Shown piece after piece: positions 13,201 to 24,871 of a DNA stretch of 64,000 nt. Under the pieces are notes generated by a model. It saw only the letters and a list, made by a program, of their open reading frames with translations, ran no database searches and was not told where the DNA came from. Within the stretch, counting starts at the first letter, position 1. Each line of letters begins with the position of its first letter. This DNA comes from Nymphaea colorata (lineage: Eukaryota; Streptophyta; Magnoliopsida; Nymphaeales; Nymphaeaceae). The stretch is taken from contig NC_045143.1 in the NCBI RefSeq assembly GCF_008831285.2, positions 20,606,854 to 20,670,853 on the forward strand. Reading direction: 5' to 3'. The position numbers and the translations under genes are program-made.

Positions 13201-14767
13201 CAGAAGATAAAATAAAGATAAAAATTAATTTTTTGGAGATCAAATTTAGAAGATAATAGTTTTTACTTGAAAGCCCCAGATTTCCCAACCTAATCATCTA
13301 GGTTAATAATGCCTAGTTCCTAGTAGGCACCCACCAGGCCACCAGGCACACTTTTAATTGCCCCTTTAAATACCGAGACTTTGGCATTCTATCATATCAA
13401 CATGTCGTACTTCTAATGACTTCAAAAACTACTATCCTTCTGTACTTTTTTCTAATCAAGGATTTTTCTTTCTTGTACTTTCAGGTGTCATGCATTGATT
13501 TGGGTAGTTTTCTTTTATTGATCATGTTTTCTGTATCTTTCTGAGAGAAAGATAAACTGGCATAACTAAGATAGGTAGCTAAAAAGGAAGCTGATGCATA
13601 CCAGATACGCTAGAAGCCTACATACAACTCACAGAGAATAGGAGAATCAGGAAGAAGAGACTTGGTGACGTCATTATGATTGTGGGATTTTGTTCTCGGT
13701 TTGCTTGAATTACTCAGATTAACAATGTGAATTTTATGTTTGTGTCCAGTGATGGAGCTAAAACATTTTTGGCTGAGGGGCATTTTGTTCTCCGCTTGCT
13801 TGAATTACTCAGATTAACAATGTGAATTTTATGTTTGTGTCCAGTGATGGAGCTAAAACATTTTTGGCTGAGGGGCACTAATTCAAAAATCATTGGACCC
13901 GTCAAATGTATATCAAAATGATCGAAGGGTACCATATATAAATAAGTAAATGCCTGAGGGGCAGGTTGTCTATAAGTATTCTAGTGTTTGGGGTCTACCA
14001 ACATGCAAATAAAAGAAACATTTCCACACATGTCTCCGCCGTTGTTTGTGTTTTTGGTGCATGCACAGATATGTGATGTGTCTTTAGTATATGTGAGTGT
14101 CTGTGAAATGGGGATTGTGCATGTCTCAGTGAGGCAGTAAAAGTAGATCTGTCGTTGTTTATACAGGGCAAAGACAAAACTGCTGAGGAAAGGAGGATTG
14201 CTATTTGCATATTTGATGATGTTGCAGAACAATGCCGTGAGGCTGCAATTAAGTCAGTCTTATCTTTCTGCTAATCTGTATTAGTCTTTCCAGCTTTCCA
14301 TTTCACCATGCTTACTGCAGTTGCTTGTGCAGGTATTACGATACTTTCCTTCCATTTTTATTAGAAGCATGCAATGATCAAAATCCAGATGTTAGACAGG
14401 TTATTACATAAACTTTTCTAGCTTCATGAATAGTTTACACATTTGATGTTATTCTTCATCTTATATTAGTTTATTTTTCCAGGCTGCGGTTTATGGGATT
14501 GGTGTGTGTGCAGAATTTGGTGGGGCAAAATTTAAGTCTTTGGTTGGAGGTATTGTCTTGTAGCGTTTGATTGTGTTATCTCATGAGCAGAGTTGTTTTT
14601 GAAGTTTATAGTTTCATCCTTTATGCTTTGCAGAGGCCCTGTCAAGATTAAATGTTGTAATAAGGCAGCCGGATGCACTTCTCTCAGACAATGTAATGGC
14701 TTATGATAATGCTGTTTCAGCTTTGGGGAAAATATGCCAATTCCACCGAGATAGTATAGATGCCTCC

Positions 14768-14803
<36 letters not shown>

Positions 14804-17800
14804 GCTCTCTCTCTCACACACGAAAACACACAAACACACACACACACACTCTCAGTCACTCACGGTGGATATCACCTTTTGGTCATTTGAATATGCTAAT
14901 TTATATATGATGCTAACATGACCTAGAATGTTGTTCTTTTGTTGGGAAAAAGCAGTTTTGTTATGGGTGATAGTCATGGAGGTCAGATAAGGTGCTTGTA
15001 CAAGCTTGAATCGAATCAGTTGCATCAATTTATGGAGATCGATATTGAGCCACGTTCTTCTAGCACTTGAACATCAAGCAGTGTAAAATACAACAAGCAT
15101 TTTGGAGTACTAAACATTTGAAACTTAAGCAGAAAAGTGAAAACAGATCTGCTATTTCAACACTATACAATCCACCATATTGTCAACAACCAAAATCTCA
15201 TCTCAATGGCTGGTCAGAAAAATGAGTCCCCTGCTCATGATTCACATCATGCATTGGCTTTCAATATCAACAACCTTGTAGGAGCATAAAAGATGTTCAG
15301 CTGATTCTGCACCTTTCAAGTACATGATAAAACTGCCAACTACTTTCGTTTTGAGTTTTCTTCTTTCATTTTATCCAGAATAAAAGTCAAATGATTGGGT
15401 GCACGTTGCCTGGCATCACTTTACCTATGGAGATGGGTCTGTACCTGGGAAGAGACCCTATGAAAGGAAAATATGGAAATACGGCCGACTCTCTGTGCTA
15501 CTTGATTTTTTGCACATTGTTATTCACTGTGCTTGAATCTTATTGTAAACAAGCAGATCATCTTTCACCTATTTGTTTTTGCAAGTATAGCTGTAGATAT
15601 TCCCACAAGCTGAGAACTTGCTCAGTAGTACTTTTATCTGCATGATATTAGAATTTAGAAGTACTCTTTTCTTCTAGTGATTTGCTACACGCTGCAGCCA
15701 AGTCAGTGGTGAAAATGAACCTTGAACATCCACCAGTAAGGAATGGAATGAAGCTACTTTTGTTATTCATAGAACTTTTGACTTTGAATGATTTTCTCTG
15801 CAAAGAAATGGAAAGATGACAAGGTTAAGCCCAAGAATGCAATACCAAGGAGGAATTTGATTATGGGTTTATGAGATTAGGAGATCTGATGTTGTCTGAA
15901 TTGCAAAAATTTCTAACATCTTAATGCATTGCTGGAATTTACTTCGATCAAGCTTGTGAGATTTTTCTCACGTGCTCGAGATGGCTTTATATTGTATGTA
16001 ACTGTTAAAATGGATTAAATTCTAAAAACACTTTTTTTTGCGTTTTTTTTCTTTTTTTTTAATTTTATTCATTTTCTTTCACCTTTATTTGCCAAACTAT
16101 TTTCTTCTCATTTTCTAATTTTTATTTGTTGCAAATATACTTATGTTTTGATGTTTGTGTTATTAGTTTCTTATTTTATTTTCCCCTGTTTCTTATTTTT
16201 TTTTAAATTTTTAAAAATGTGCTGTATTTTTCCGTTTTTTCAAGCTCGCTGTATTATATCTGAGGAAAACCTCGCTGTTTAAAATGCGAGAAAGTTTTTT
16301 GTGACTATGATACTAACAACGTCAAAGCATGTTTTGGAAAGGTAGATATGGTGTAGGAAGTCTGATTTGAAAATTCCTTATTCACTAATGTTCATTAATC
16401 CAGTTGCTTTAGAGGTGCATCAACATTGTCTTGTTTTTCAGGTAATCCCTGCCTGGTTAAGCTGCTTACCTATAAAGGGAGACCTGATTGAAGCAAAACT
16501 TGTTCATGATCAACTTTGTTCGATGGTTGAGAGGTAACAGACAGAACATTATTGTTGCATTATAATTCCTATGTATTTCTGAAGAACTGCAATATTTGTC
16601 TTGCTATTGAAGTGGTTCTTCATTCTTGACTACTTATTTGCAGGTCTGATGTTGAACTTTTAGGGCCCAACAACCAATATCTTCCCAAGATTGTTGCAGT
16701 GTTTGCGGAGGTAAATTTGCATGAGATGACTTCAAGTTTCTTCTCGTCATGGATGGGACCATATTTCCACTGCTTTCTGATTTCTGTTCCAATTAAGTTT
16801 TATACTGGAAGCACATAAGATTATTAAAAACAGAATCTTGTTTGTTTTATAGCCAAGCATTGCCCTTTAGGTTGGTATGGACCATAATCACAAATAATAT
16901 TCGCAGGTTTTTATTGGTGAGGTTTTTCTTGGGTCTTTTTCAGCAAAGTTGTTTTGACGTTCTTCAAAATATTGCATTTTTTCATATTTTTTTCGTTTTT
17001 TACTTTTTTCCAGTTAGTATTGCAATATTTTTGTCAGGCTAACCAGAAACTCGCAATATTTGTGGCTATTATGCACGTGATGCCAAGAAAGGATATACCA
17101 GATAAATATAGGATTCTATGTATAAAAGAAATTAAGAGGGCTTTGAGGAATACATTAACTACAAACTGTAAGAGGTTGTGACTTATGTATACTGTAGATT
17201 AAATAAAACTGGATTAAAAAAAAAAAAAAACTAAAATAGGACTTGACACTGTTTCCCTGTTGTAGGTGAAGACTTTATTGTCAATCTAGTGTCCAGTTGA
17301 TCTAGTAAGTGACCAGTTGGCTATCCACAGTTACGTAGTCAGCTGGGCCATCATACAGTGACCATTGACTGATTGGGTAGGTTTCTGGATGTAGGTGCGT
17401 TTATTAGACCAGTTCATGTCCCTTTTTTGTTAACTCTCCCTTTCAGCTGCTGGAAGGCTGCCTTGGACTTGTCCGTCCACTGGAAGGACCCCTTCCGCAA
17501 CATGCAGGTGAGTGATGCAGCGATAAAAAGCCGTATCTGCAGAGGAACCTATTGAATGGCGTGCTGCACCCATTAGTGGACTCCCTAGTCTAGGTTATTC
17601 CTAAAGCTAGTTAATTGTTGGCAGTAAATCTATTTCATCCTTAACAGCAGGGTTGTTGTGTATATCTAACGTGTTTCAAAAAATGCTTCATTTCCGTTGA
17701 TTTAAACCAAAGCTTGCTAATTGTTATTTGCTTAAATTTACTAACGTAAATGATGGGCTGGCTTTGATAGGTATTGTGTGCGGGCAAGGATCTGGCGACA

Positions 17801-17935
17801 GAGCAAACTGCTAGCCGGATGATAAATCTTTTAAGGCAGCTTCAGCAGACACTGCCACCATCTGCCCTTGCATCAACTTGGTCCTCGTTGCAGCCTCAGC
17901 AGCAACTTGCTTTGCAATCAATTCTGTCATCGTAG
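4228..17935 (+). CDS. IMB3: Importin-5 / karyopherin beta-3 nuclear import receptor, 20 exons, complete
   Basis: Importin-beta family receptor; members bind cargo such as ribosomal proteins and histones in the cytosol and release it in the nucleus on RanGTP binding. Coding exons: 4228-5451, 5544-5747, 8650-8754, 8881-8946, 9277-9441, 10021-10095, 10266-10420, 11277-11412, 11521-11590, 11674-11801, 11970-12026, 12272-12457, 12583-12675, 14167-14252, 14333-14399, 14483-14549, 14634-14770, 16442-16533, 16644-16710, 17771-17935. They join in frame to 1114 residues, close to the roughly 1115 expected for plant importin-5 (Arabidopsis IMB3/EMB2734). HEAT/ARM-like helices run throughout. Acidic loops lie at about residues 650-665 (SDEDIDETDDE) and 837-857 (AEEGELLREENEQEEE). 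Diagnostic stretches include ETITLGDKRIGIKTSVLEEK and the C-terminal TLPPSALASTWSSLQP. The start is the first ATG after the leader. The introns after exons 5 and 7 have GC donors; all other donors are GT. Exon 1 holds 408 codons without a break, so the gene looks functional. Confidence 0.97.
5748..8649 (+). other. Importin-5 intron 2 (2.9 kb) with a dispersed repeat
   Basis: This is the longest intron of the importin gene. Its first kilobase is plain T-rich intron sequence. About 6931-8136 is a repeat-like block that begins with GGTGCGGGTGCGGGATGCGG and ends with GC-rich DNA containing CCGACTCATCGTTGACCTGA and GGTGCGGGTGTGG. The open frames at 7362-8203 lie inside this block and match no family I recognise. 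Confidence 0.6.
6931..8136. mobile_element. Candidate non-autonomous transposon with GTGCGGGTGC-type ends, copy 1
   Basis: The AT-rich interior is bounded by GC-rich ends carrying GTGCGGGTGC words. A similar block sits in TASH3 intron 7 (about 55268-56440) and shares the left word GTGCGGGATGCGG and the right-hand motif GACTCnnCGTTGACCTGAGT. ACTTGTGA before the left end and CTTGTGAC after the right end could be a remnant of a target duplication. No clean terminal inverted repeat was found, so class and exact boundaries are uncertain. Confidence 0.4.
9690..9885. repeat. Two-copy tandem duplication, period 99 bp, in importin-5 intron 5
   Basis: The block around CTCTTATTTATGTACA occurs at 9696 and again at 9795. 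Each copy is followed by a GCACATTTACTTGTCT segment and TGACTGATCCAGAAAAA. The copies have diverged at several positions. It lies in the intron with the GC donor, between exons 5 and 6. Confidence 0.8.
13706..13895. repeat. Two-copy tandem duplication, period 95 bp, containing a hAT-type MITE end
   Basis: TGAATTACTCAGATTAACAA occurs at 13706 and 13801. Both units end in CAGTGATGGAGCTAAAACAT followed by GGCTGAGGGGCA, which resembles the degraded end of a CAGGGGCGGAGC-type hAT MITE such as the one at 19335. The following bases to about 13960 include ACCATATATAAATAAGTAAA, also found near 23565. The duplication therefore appears to have copied part of an old MITE inside importin-5 intron 13. Confidence 0.7.
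14773..14850. repeat. (CT)n and (CA)n microsatellite just after an importin-5 splice donor
   Basis: A pure CT tract begins two bases into intron 17 (the donor is CAG|GTCTCT), and an ACAC tract follows from about 14821. The tract starts within the donor consensus, so its length could affect splicing; that last point is inference. Confidence 0.85.
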
Positions 17936-18300
17936 CTGATGCCGGCAGGGTGCGGACTTCAACTGGTTGAAGATTTGTTTTATTCTGTATTTGTTGTTTC
18001 CCAATTCTTTTCCATGTCTCAACTTCCATTGAGGATGGGCTGCAACGCGAAGTGCTGTGTGAAGGTGGTGCGAGGTTGAAATGTGCTATGAGTGGTGTGT
18101 ACATTATTGATATATCATATTTTTATTCTCCGCTGTTGCGCAGTGGAGATGTGGTCGGTTTTTGGGTAGTGTTGGTGAGCGACGTGCCTGTAGGAGAACA
18201 ATGCTATTTGGGCAATTCTTGTCTCAGTTTTGGTGGTTGTCTTTGTCCATTTGATTTTGATAAACCTTGTGAAATATGAATTGAGTTTTTATCTTCAGAT
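17936..18300 (+). other. Probable 3' UTR of importin-5
   Basis: This is sequence after the TAG stop at 17933-17935. No exact AATAAA was seen; GATAAACC and GAAATATGAATTGAG near 18257-18285 are weak polyadenylation candidates. Opposite-strand frames here are coding shadows. Confidence 0.3.
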
Positions 18301-19334
18301 ATCCCTTCCTAATGGAAGCTTGGTTGGTATTTGCTTAGATTTGAAATTCAAAATCATAAACATGATTTGGAAGTTCATTTCTGAGCCTAGGCTGTAAGGT
18401 AAGGGTGCATCCTCAATTTACTGCGCATCATAATCCATCTAAACAGTCGGTCTCAAGTCTGTTGCCGTCAACCATTTCAAGCATGAAGTTAAGGCGGCCA
18501 TTCCGTACTTAAACACTTGCTTAGTCATCAGGTAGAAAATTTAGAATGACAAACACTTGTTTGGGTGTCTTTCAAATTCTCTTGTGCAATTCTTTATGAT
18601 CATTTCAATGGGATCAAACTGTGTTACGATGCGATATGCACATGGAACAAAGGTGGTCATATATGTATCACGAACACAGAGGGAAGAAGTATTTGGCGCA
18701 CAAGTAACTAAATGCCTGTACCGTAAACATAAAGGTGACGGAAAGAGGATTCCAACAAGTAAATGAGCTCAGGCACAAGGGTGGAGCGACAGTGAAGTGG
18801 GGCTCCAGCTGTTTAATTGACAGTGACGTTTCAAGCTCGATCAGGTTTATTTTTCAGCAGAAAAGTTAAAAGCACACATAGAACACAATGCATGAGAAGG
18901 GCTCGTTTGGCCCTTTGACCTCGTTCCATCCAAGTGATCCTAAATTGTTGCAGATTTGTGGACTTCTGCCACGTTGATTTCTCTGTGCTTGCACGAAACT
19001 GATCTTCGTACTCCTTTGGAAGAATGTCGACAAATTGTGCCACAAAGCTGGAGGCTGATGTTGGTCCATAGCCTCCAAACACCAAAGGGCGTTATTTGTG
19101 GATGTTAAATAGATTCGATGTAGTAGGTTTTTACTGATATGTCAAAAGATTCATGGTAAATCCAACGAAGGGTCTTAGACAACTGAATTACAGCAATAAG
19201 GATGAAAATGGAATATTCTTGAAAGAAGAGCTAGTTCACTAGGATACTGATTTAGGAGAAGTTCATATAGCACCAAGGTATGTCTGCACATGTATTTCAA
19301 GCGATTCCTTATGCTGTCCAATAGTCCATGTATC

Positions 19335-19510
19335 CAGGGGCGGAGCCAGAAAATTCTGGCTAAGGGGCACCAAATATAACATTTTAGATTTGAAGGGGCA
19401 CCGACATCTAAGTGAAAAAAATTACTCAAAATATTAATACAAAATTTTAAAAAAATTGGGTTCCGTGTGGTCTACTGCCCACACGTGGACCACACTTCCC
19501 TCCGCCCCTG
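19335..19510. mobile_element. hAT-type MITE with CAGGGGCGGAG terminal inverted repeats
   Basis: The left end is CAGGGGCGGAGCCAGAAAA and the right end is CCCTCCGCCCCTG, forming inverted repeats. The 176-bp element is non-coding. Flanking octamers CATGTATC (19327-19334) and CATGAATC (19511-19518) match at 7 of 8 bases, as expected for an old 8-bp hAT target-site duplication. CAGGGGCGGAG ends are typical of plant Tip100-like hAT MITEs. Confidence 0.85.
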
Positions 19511-19849
19511 CATGAATCACCAGTAATACGAAAGCGAGACAGATTATCTTGCTTCCATGGTGACAAGTTTTGAGGTTTTGAAAATGCTTCCTGTTCGCTT
19601 CATAGTATTCGACTGTCTGTTCTTTTTGCTGTGTATATGGAAGTTATTAATGTACTTCTATGTGGTAACGCTTTTGCCATGTTCATCGCTTTGTTAGCCA
19701 GTATGTGAATGCTATATATGCCAGTGTAATATGGCATGGCTTCTCAACTTCTTTATGTATGTCAGCAAAAGCTTTTAAATCAAAGTCTGCATCCAACATG
19801 GTTCTGAAAATTGGCTTCAGGGGCCATCATAATATGTAGTATTTGGACC

Positions 19850-20060
19850 TGAAAATTATATATACGTATATGCAGCTGTATTACAAGTCTAAACAGGTTT
19901 CACCTTACATGAAATCATCTAATTTAACATTAAACATGCAGCTGTATAGACACACAACCACGTGTTTAATGTTAAATTGGTAGATGTTTTCTTGCATTAA
20001 CCATGTAAGGCCATAACCTGTTTAGACTTGTATATAGTTGCATAAACGATATACATATTC
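19850..20060. repeat. Foldback (long inverted-repeat) element
   Basis: The left arm TATGCAGCTGTATTACAAGT, continuing CTAAACAGGTTT, is mirrored on the right by AACCTGTTTAGACTTGTATA, continuing TAGTTGCATA. The inner arms TTTAACATTAAACATG and GTGTTTAATGTTAAAT also pair. The whole can fold into a hairpin of roughly 80-base arms with a short loop. It resembles a MITE, but no target duplication was established. Confidence 0.75.
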
Positions 20061-21980
20061 ATAAGGCTCTCATATTAATATTTGTTATACACACACACAC
20101 ACATGAACAGTATGTGTCTATCTGTTATACGTGACGTTTATGCTTGTCAAGTCATATTCTCCAATATAGAAGTCACGTGTGCTGGTTTTTAGAGATCTTA
20201 TTTTCCATTTTTGAAGAGTATATGTCAGCATCATGAGTGCCGATATTGACAATATCATACTGTATCAGCAAATGCCGTTGCCCAAAAATATGTTGTCAAT
20301 AAAGTTTTCTTTAAAAGTTTATTATTTATTTAATTATTTTGAATTAGTTTTTATTATTTTATATAATAGAAGCTAGGTCAGTATGCACGGGATAAAACCC
20401 CCCCGCAGGAGATTGAATAATCTGCAGGAATGAAACTGTACCTAACTGACATCAAAGCCCAACTCTGCATCGTGTTTTGCAGTTCCTGCAATATCTCCAT
20501 TTTTTGGTTCAAAATGCACTCACAAACAACTGAGGCTTACAACAATTCCAGCTTGACGAAACTGCATTTATCAGTAAAAATACAGACTATACAGTAATTT
20601 TCAAATTATCAATCAGTATGATTCTACAACCTCCCACCAATTGTGTTACAAGAAATGCCAGATTCATAAACCAAGACTACTTCACATAAAATCCCATTGT
20701 ACATTTCATCGGCTCATCAATTTGTGGGATTTTGAAAAAATGATTACTAGTGTGATTGCCTGCATCCTTAAGAATAGATGCCTGAATTTGTACTTCTTAC
20801 AAATCTCTTAGATGGTAACAGGACTTGAGGCTTCTACTATTTCAGTTATATTCAGATGTATTTTATGCATTATGGACAAATTTGTGTCCTTTAAACTGAA
20901 GCATCTTTATGCTTTTAAGTTCAGCATTCATATTGATGCATGTAGTTCTCCATAGTAGGCAGTAGACTAATGCTACTTATTTCAGCTGGTATTCTTTTTT
21001 TTTTCATATATGTAACACAGGCTTTATTCAATCCTCAATTTGTTGATTGGTTGTAACTTTGGAGGTTTATATGTATTAGCCCTACGTATTACTTTCTTGT
21101 TTTGTTTATCTATCATTGTTCACACATAAAGATACTGTTGTGTGTCTTTGTAGCTAATAGGAGTTTGCTTTTGTGCAATGTTTTGCTGATAAATTTGTGG
21201 TTTGTCAGAGTAATCTTATTTTTCCTTTTAATTCAGTGCAAAAGCCACCAATGCTTATGAACTGGCAACGAAGAAAGTATCAGTTTTCAATAATGCTTCA
21301 GAACCTTAAGAAATTGTATTCACAAGAAGTCCACTGAGGCCATCAATCTAGTAGCATATATTCGTGTAACATGCTATGGTCTCAATGCCCTCACGAGGTA
21401 GTGATGAGTTTCACGCGCTCTCAGCCTGTGGAGTCGATGTTCCGATGACCTGTTTGGATCCTGACTGTTCCATAATGAGTCTTGACCTTTCCAGAAAGTC
21501 CTGACCTGTTTTGGTATGGTGAGTACTCATTGTTGATGGTCAGTCTGAATGACATATAATGACAATGAGTTCTGACTTTTCCTCAAGAATTCTCATTAGT
21601 CCTGACCTTTCCAGAGAGTCCTGATCTTTCAATAATGAGTCCTGACCAGTCCAAGCTTCCTGGAGGCGCGCCATAGGAAGTGAGTTCCATTCCTGCAAAA
21701 GTTCGAGTTGGCCCCGTTAACCATTCTACTCTTGAGAAAGAAAGTCAGCGAGCCTTTCTTTGAAAGAGCTTTTTTCAGGGGAGCCTATGAGAAAACACCG
21801 GCGTGGCGCTGCTGGATGCTTCTCAGCCATAGAACAGGAAGAGGAGTCAGCCAAAAAACAAACAGACCACCCTTTCTAATGACAACCCCTGGGACTCGCA
21901 GGTTCATCGAGTCTGGTAGTTGGGGCCTTGCCAGCATCAAATCTGGAGATGAGGTCTGATTAATAAGCTTTGCTTATCTT

Positions 21981-24871
21981 TCAAGCTTCATCCCCCAACC
22001 AATTACTCTTCATTTTTGGCCCTGTGGGACCGGACTCCCCAGGAACTTCTGCAGGGAGCTTTCTGATCACACTCTCCACTGCATCATTAAGCTTCCCAGA
22101 GAGAATCCTCTTCACTTTCTTTAGCTCCACTGCTATGTCATAAGTAATGGTGGGTCCCCAGCGCTTTGCATAGTTCAGCCATGGTGGCTCGGCAACCGAG
22201 TCCAAGCTCTCACCTGCAACAACAACATACCTTTCAACAATGTCTATCTTGGGCCCTTTTGCTGTATCCCTAGTCCCAACTTGCTCTTCCCTTGAAGGAC
22301 AAGCCCTGCCCTTGGATATGATGCATGGCCATGTAGAGAGGAGTAGACCACGGCCTTGTTCCTCCCTTCAAATTCTAGGTCTTCTGCACCAACCCAAATG
22401 CCCTTAGAATGCTGTGAACGGTAAACCTGCGTAGCTCCCCTGAGAAATTTCTAATTCTCATTGTTACATGCTCCCAGTCTCCCACATGTTCCCCAATCTT
22501 GCCTAGAGAGATGTTGACTAGCTTCACTTTGGCTCTAGCTGGACCATTAAGGGGTAAAAGATCCATATGGCAACATCAGTGAAAGTGGCACCCAGCATGG
22601 GCTTTGATGTGGAAGTAGCACTCAACACTTTGCAGGTTGCCCTTCTTGTCTCGTTCGGCATCGTTTTCGTCGACCGGCAAAGCAATCCAGTACGAGTCGT
22701 TCTCGGAACCACCTTGTGGGACATGCGACCCAGCTGGATCAATGGGGGATGGTGTTGAGCTGCCATTTTGGTAGAGAAGAGCTCCATTGGTGAAGAACCA
22801 GGGCACTGATGAAGGTAGGCAGCCCTCATCAGGATGGAAGTTGATCCATGGAGAATACACATCCATTATGGCCTCTACTTGACTGAGATTAGGCATGTAG
22901 GAAAGTGGATTAGGGTTCATGTTCTTCAAACAGCCGACATTGGTCAAGTTGGGTTCACCATTGACTTGTATACAAAATGTTCCCACCCTTACTCCTAGGG
23001 TACTAACGTCAACAAGGTCTGACCTTACACACGATATTTCATCAAGAGGTGGCTTCTTCGGCGTGGTCACTATAAAACCCACAGCCTTGTAGCCTTGGGG
23101 AGGAATTGGCAGCCGGAAGTAACCATGACCATCTTGCTTTATGTTCAAAGACTCACTACTCCATACCAAGGAGAAGTCTACCGGAATTTGGAGAGTTTGA
23201 GAGCCTTTTCCGGCGAGGACCCAACGGGAGGGCTGTTTAGAGTTCGGTTGGCAGTAGCAACCGAGCATGAAAAATCCAGATGGTATGCTGGCTGGTTTGG
23301 AAAAACTTGCGCCAAGATTGTCCACACCACCTTCATTGCAAGACCATATTTTTGTAAATGTTGATACTTGACACACCTCTAGCTCTCCGAGGCTTATGCT
23401 TCCGGTTGCAAATCCAGTACCTATAGATCATACATTAGTTTTCAACAGTAACTCGGAAATAAACACTGTTCGAAGTTAGTGGCCAGGTCAGAAATTTTGG
23501 TTGATGTGCCCCAATTGAAAAAGTTTTAGACCCCTCAAATACATGGTAAAAAGGATTGAGGGACACCATATATAAATAAGTAAATGATTGAGAGATATTA
23601 ATATATAAAATAAGCAAATAGATAGGCCTGACTAATCCAGTGAATAAGTAAATTTTGTAGGACAAATAAAATCACTTGGCAGTGTAAAATTGGACAAATG
23701 ATAATGTTCATACCGTGAAAATTTTGAAAAAGAAAACATGAAAGAACTTTTAAGAAACTAATTGATTGTACCATTCCTGTGCACGTTTGGTTATACATGA
23801 CAAATTTCCGAGACAAGTTTATCCTAAAAGCCATCACATTCTGAGAGTTAAACTGTCTCCTTAATTTTCGGAAGACTGTTAGTTCTTCCTTTCTATGTAA
23901 GGTGAACGATCGGAATAAAAAGAAAAAAACTTGAGGATGAAACTAATTTTCAAGCATACAGGGATTGGTGGTATAATCAGTACTCCTCTTCAGAAGCAGG
24001 GTGAAGTCATGCTGCAGAGATGAAATTATTTCTTCCATAATTCCAAACATGAGCATCAAATGTTAATGACAAATTTCTGTGGATTTTCCAATTCTTCAAA
24101 TAGTTTTTTTCCCTTAGAAGTTAGAAGTTGGAAATTCTTTTCTTACGTGGGAAAGAAGCATGTTTTGCAGAATGGATGCACGTACGTGCAGGCGGTGCTT
24201 AATTTAATTTTTACAACTTCTCACCAGCTTTCCAGAAATTAACATGAGAATATCCTTGCATATTTTACATTTTAAAAAATATATGGGGAAAATTTTAAAT
24301 TACCAGGAAAGTGCCTTACTCTTCTTTTTCTCCTCGAATCAGAGATGTATCTGTCACACAGCTTGAGTGCCAATGGATTACAGTTTCAAGTTAAGCATTA
24401 AGCATACACCTTCAGGGTCGTTTGGGAACAGTAACATCCCACTTTTTTGGAGAGATGCATGGTGCCCAAATATGCCCTCATTATTAACTCATATTTATAG
24501 AACGTTAGTTCGAATAATTTATGATTCTGTTTCAATATTTGGAGCAGATTAGTAAGACACTCATAAAGTGTTCATGTTGCCAAACAAGTCGACTTTCAAG
24601 CATGCGTCTAGTCTTTCATGCTTTTGAGCATAGTTTCTGAGCAGAATAAGCTCTCAAATGCTTGTTTTGAAAATCTTTTGATAACAATAAATATAAACCT
24701 GTTCTAATGAAAGAGAAATTGGTGATGATAAGGATGAGGAAGCCTGTGAGCTTTGATTGAAGATAATGACAACAGGTGTTGCTTACCAGGAGGCCAAGGT
24801 GGTAGTTGAGACGGCAATTTGAAAGTTGAGTTGATTGGAAGGAGCTTAGAAGAGCAATGCCGATCGCCCAT
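21981..24871 (-). pseudogene. Vps62/DUF946 family gene, broken tandem copy
   Basis: This copy closely resembles the intact copy at 26310-29720. Exon 1 (24787-24871, start MGDRHCSSKLLP) and its GT donor are intact, and exon 2 begins at 23420. Exon 2 is damaged relative to the intact copy. About 33 codons are missing near 23000, where the stretch after SDLVD jumps to STLGVRVG. One extra base near 22600 shifts the frame after YFHIK. A lost base near 22548 and further small losses near 22430 and 22275 break the frame again. The last 74 codons (22205-21981) are back in the family frame and end at a conserved ...KSNWLGDEA with TGA. A shortened protein of roughly 310 residues could still be made. 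DUF946 (Pfam Vps62) proteins have no firm molecular function that I can assign. Confidence 0.85.

Larger units (their letters stand above)
18300..21980. other. Intergenic region with MITE, foldback and short-repeat cluster
   Basis: No complete gene is supported. It contains a hAT-type MITE (19335-19510), a foldback element (about 19850-20060) and a cluster of related GTCCTGACC-like words (21430-21660). A minus-strand frame at 18831-19085 has a plausible protein-like composition but matches no family I recognise. The rest is AT-rich and featureless by eye. Confidence 0.55.

Noticed and set aside
22567-23364. Plus-strand frames opposite the DUF946 exons (also 27411-27956)
   Set aside because: Antisense shadows of the DUF946 coding sequence.
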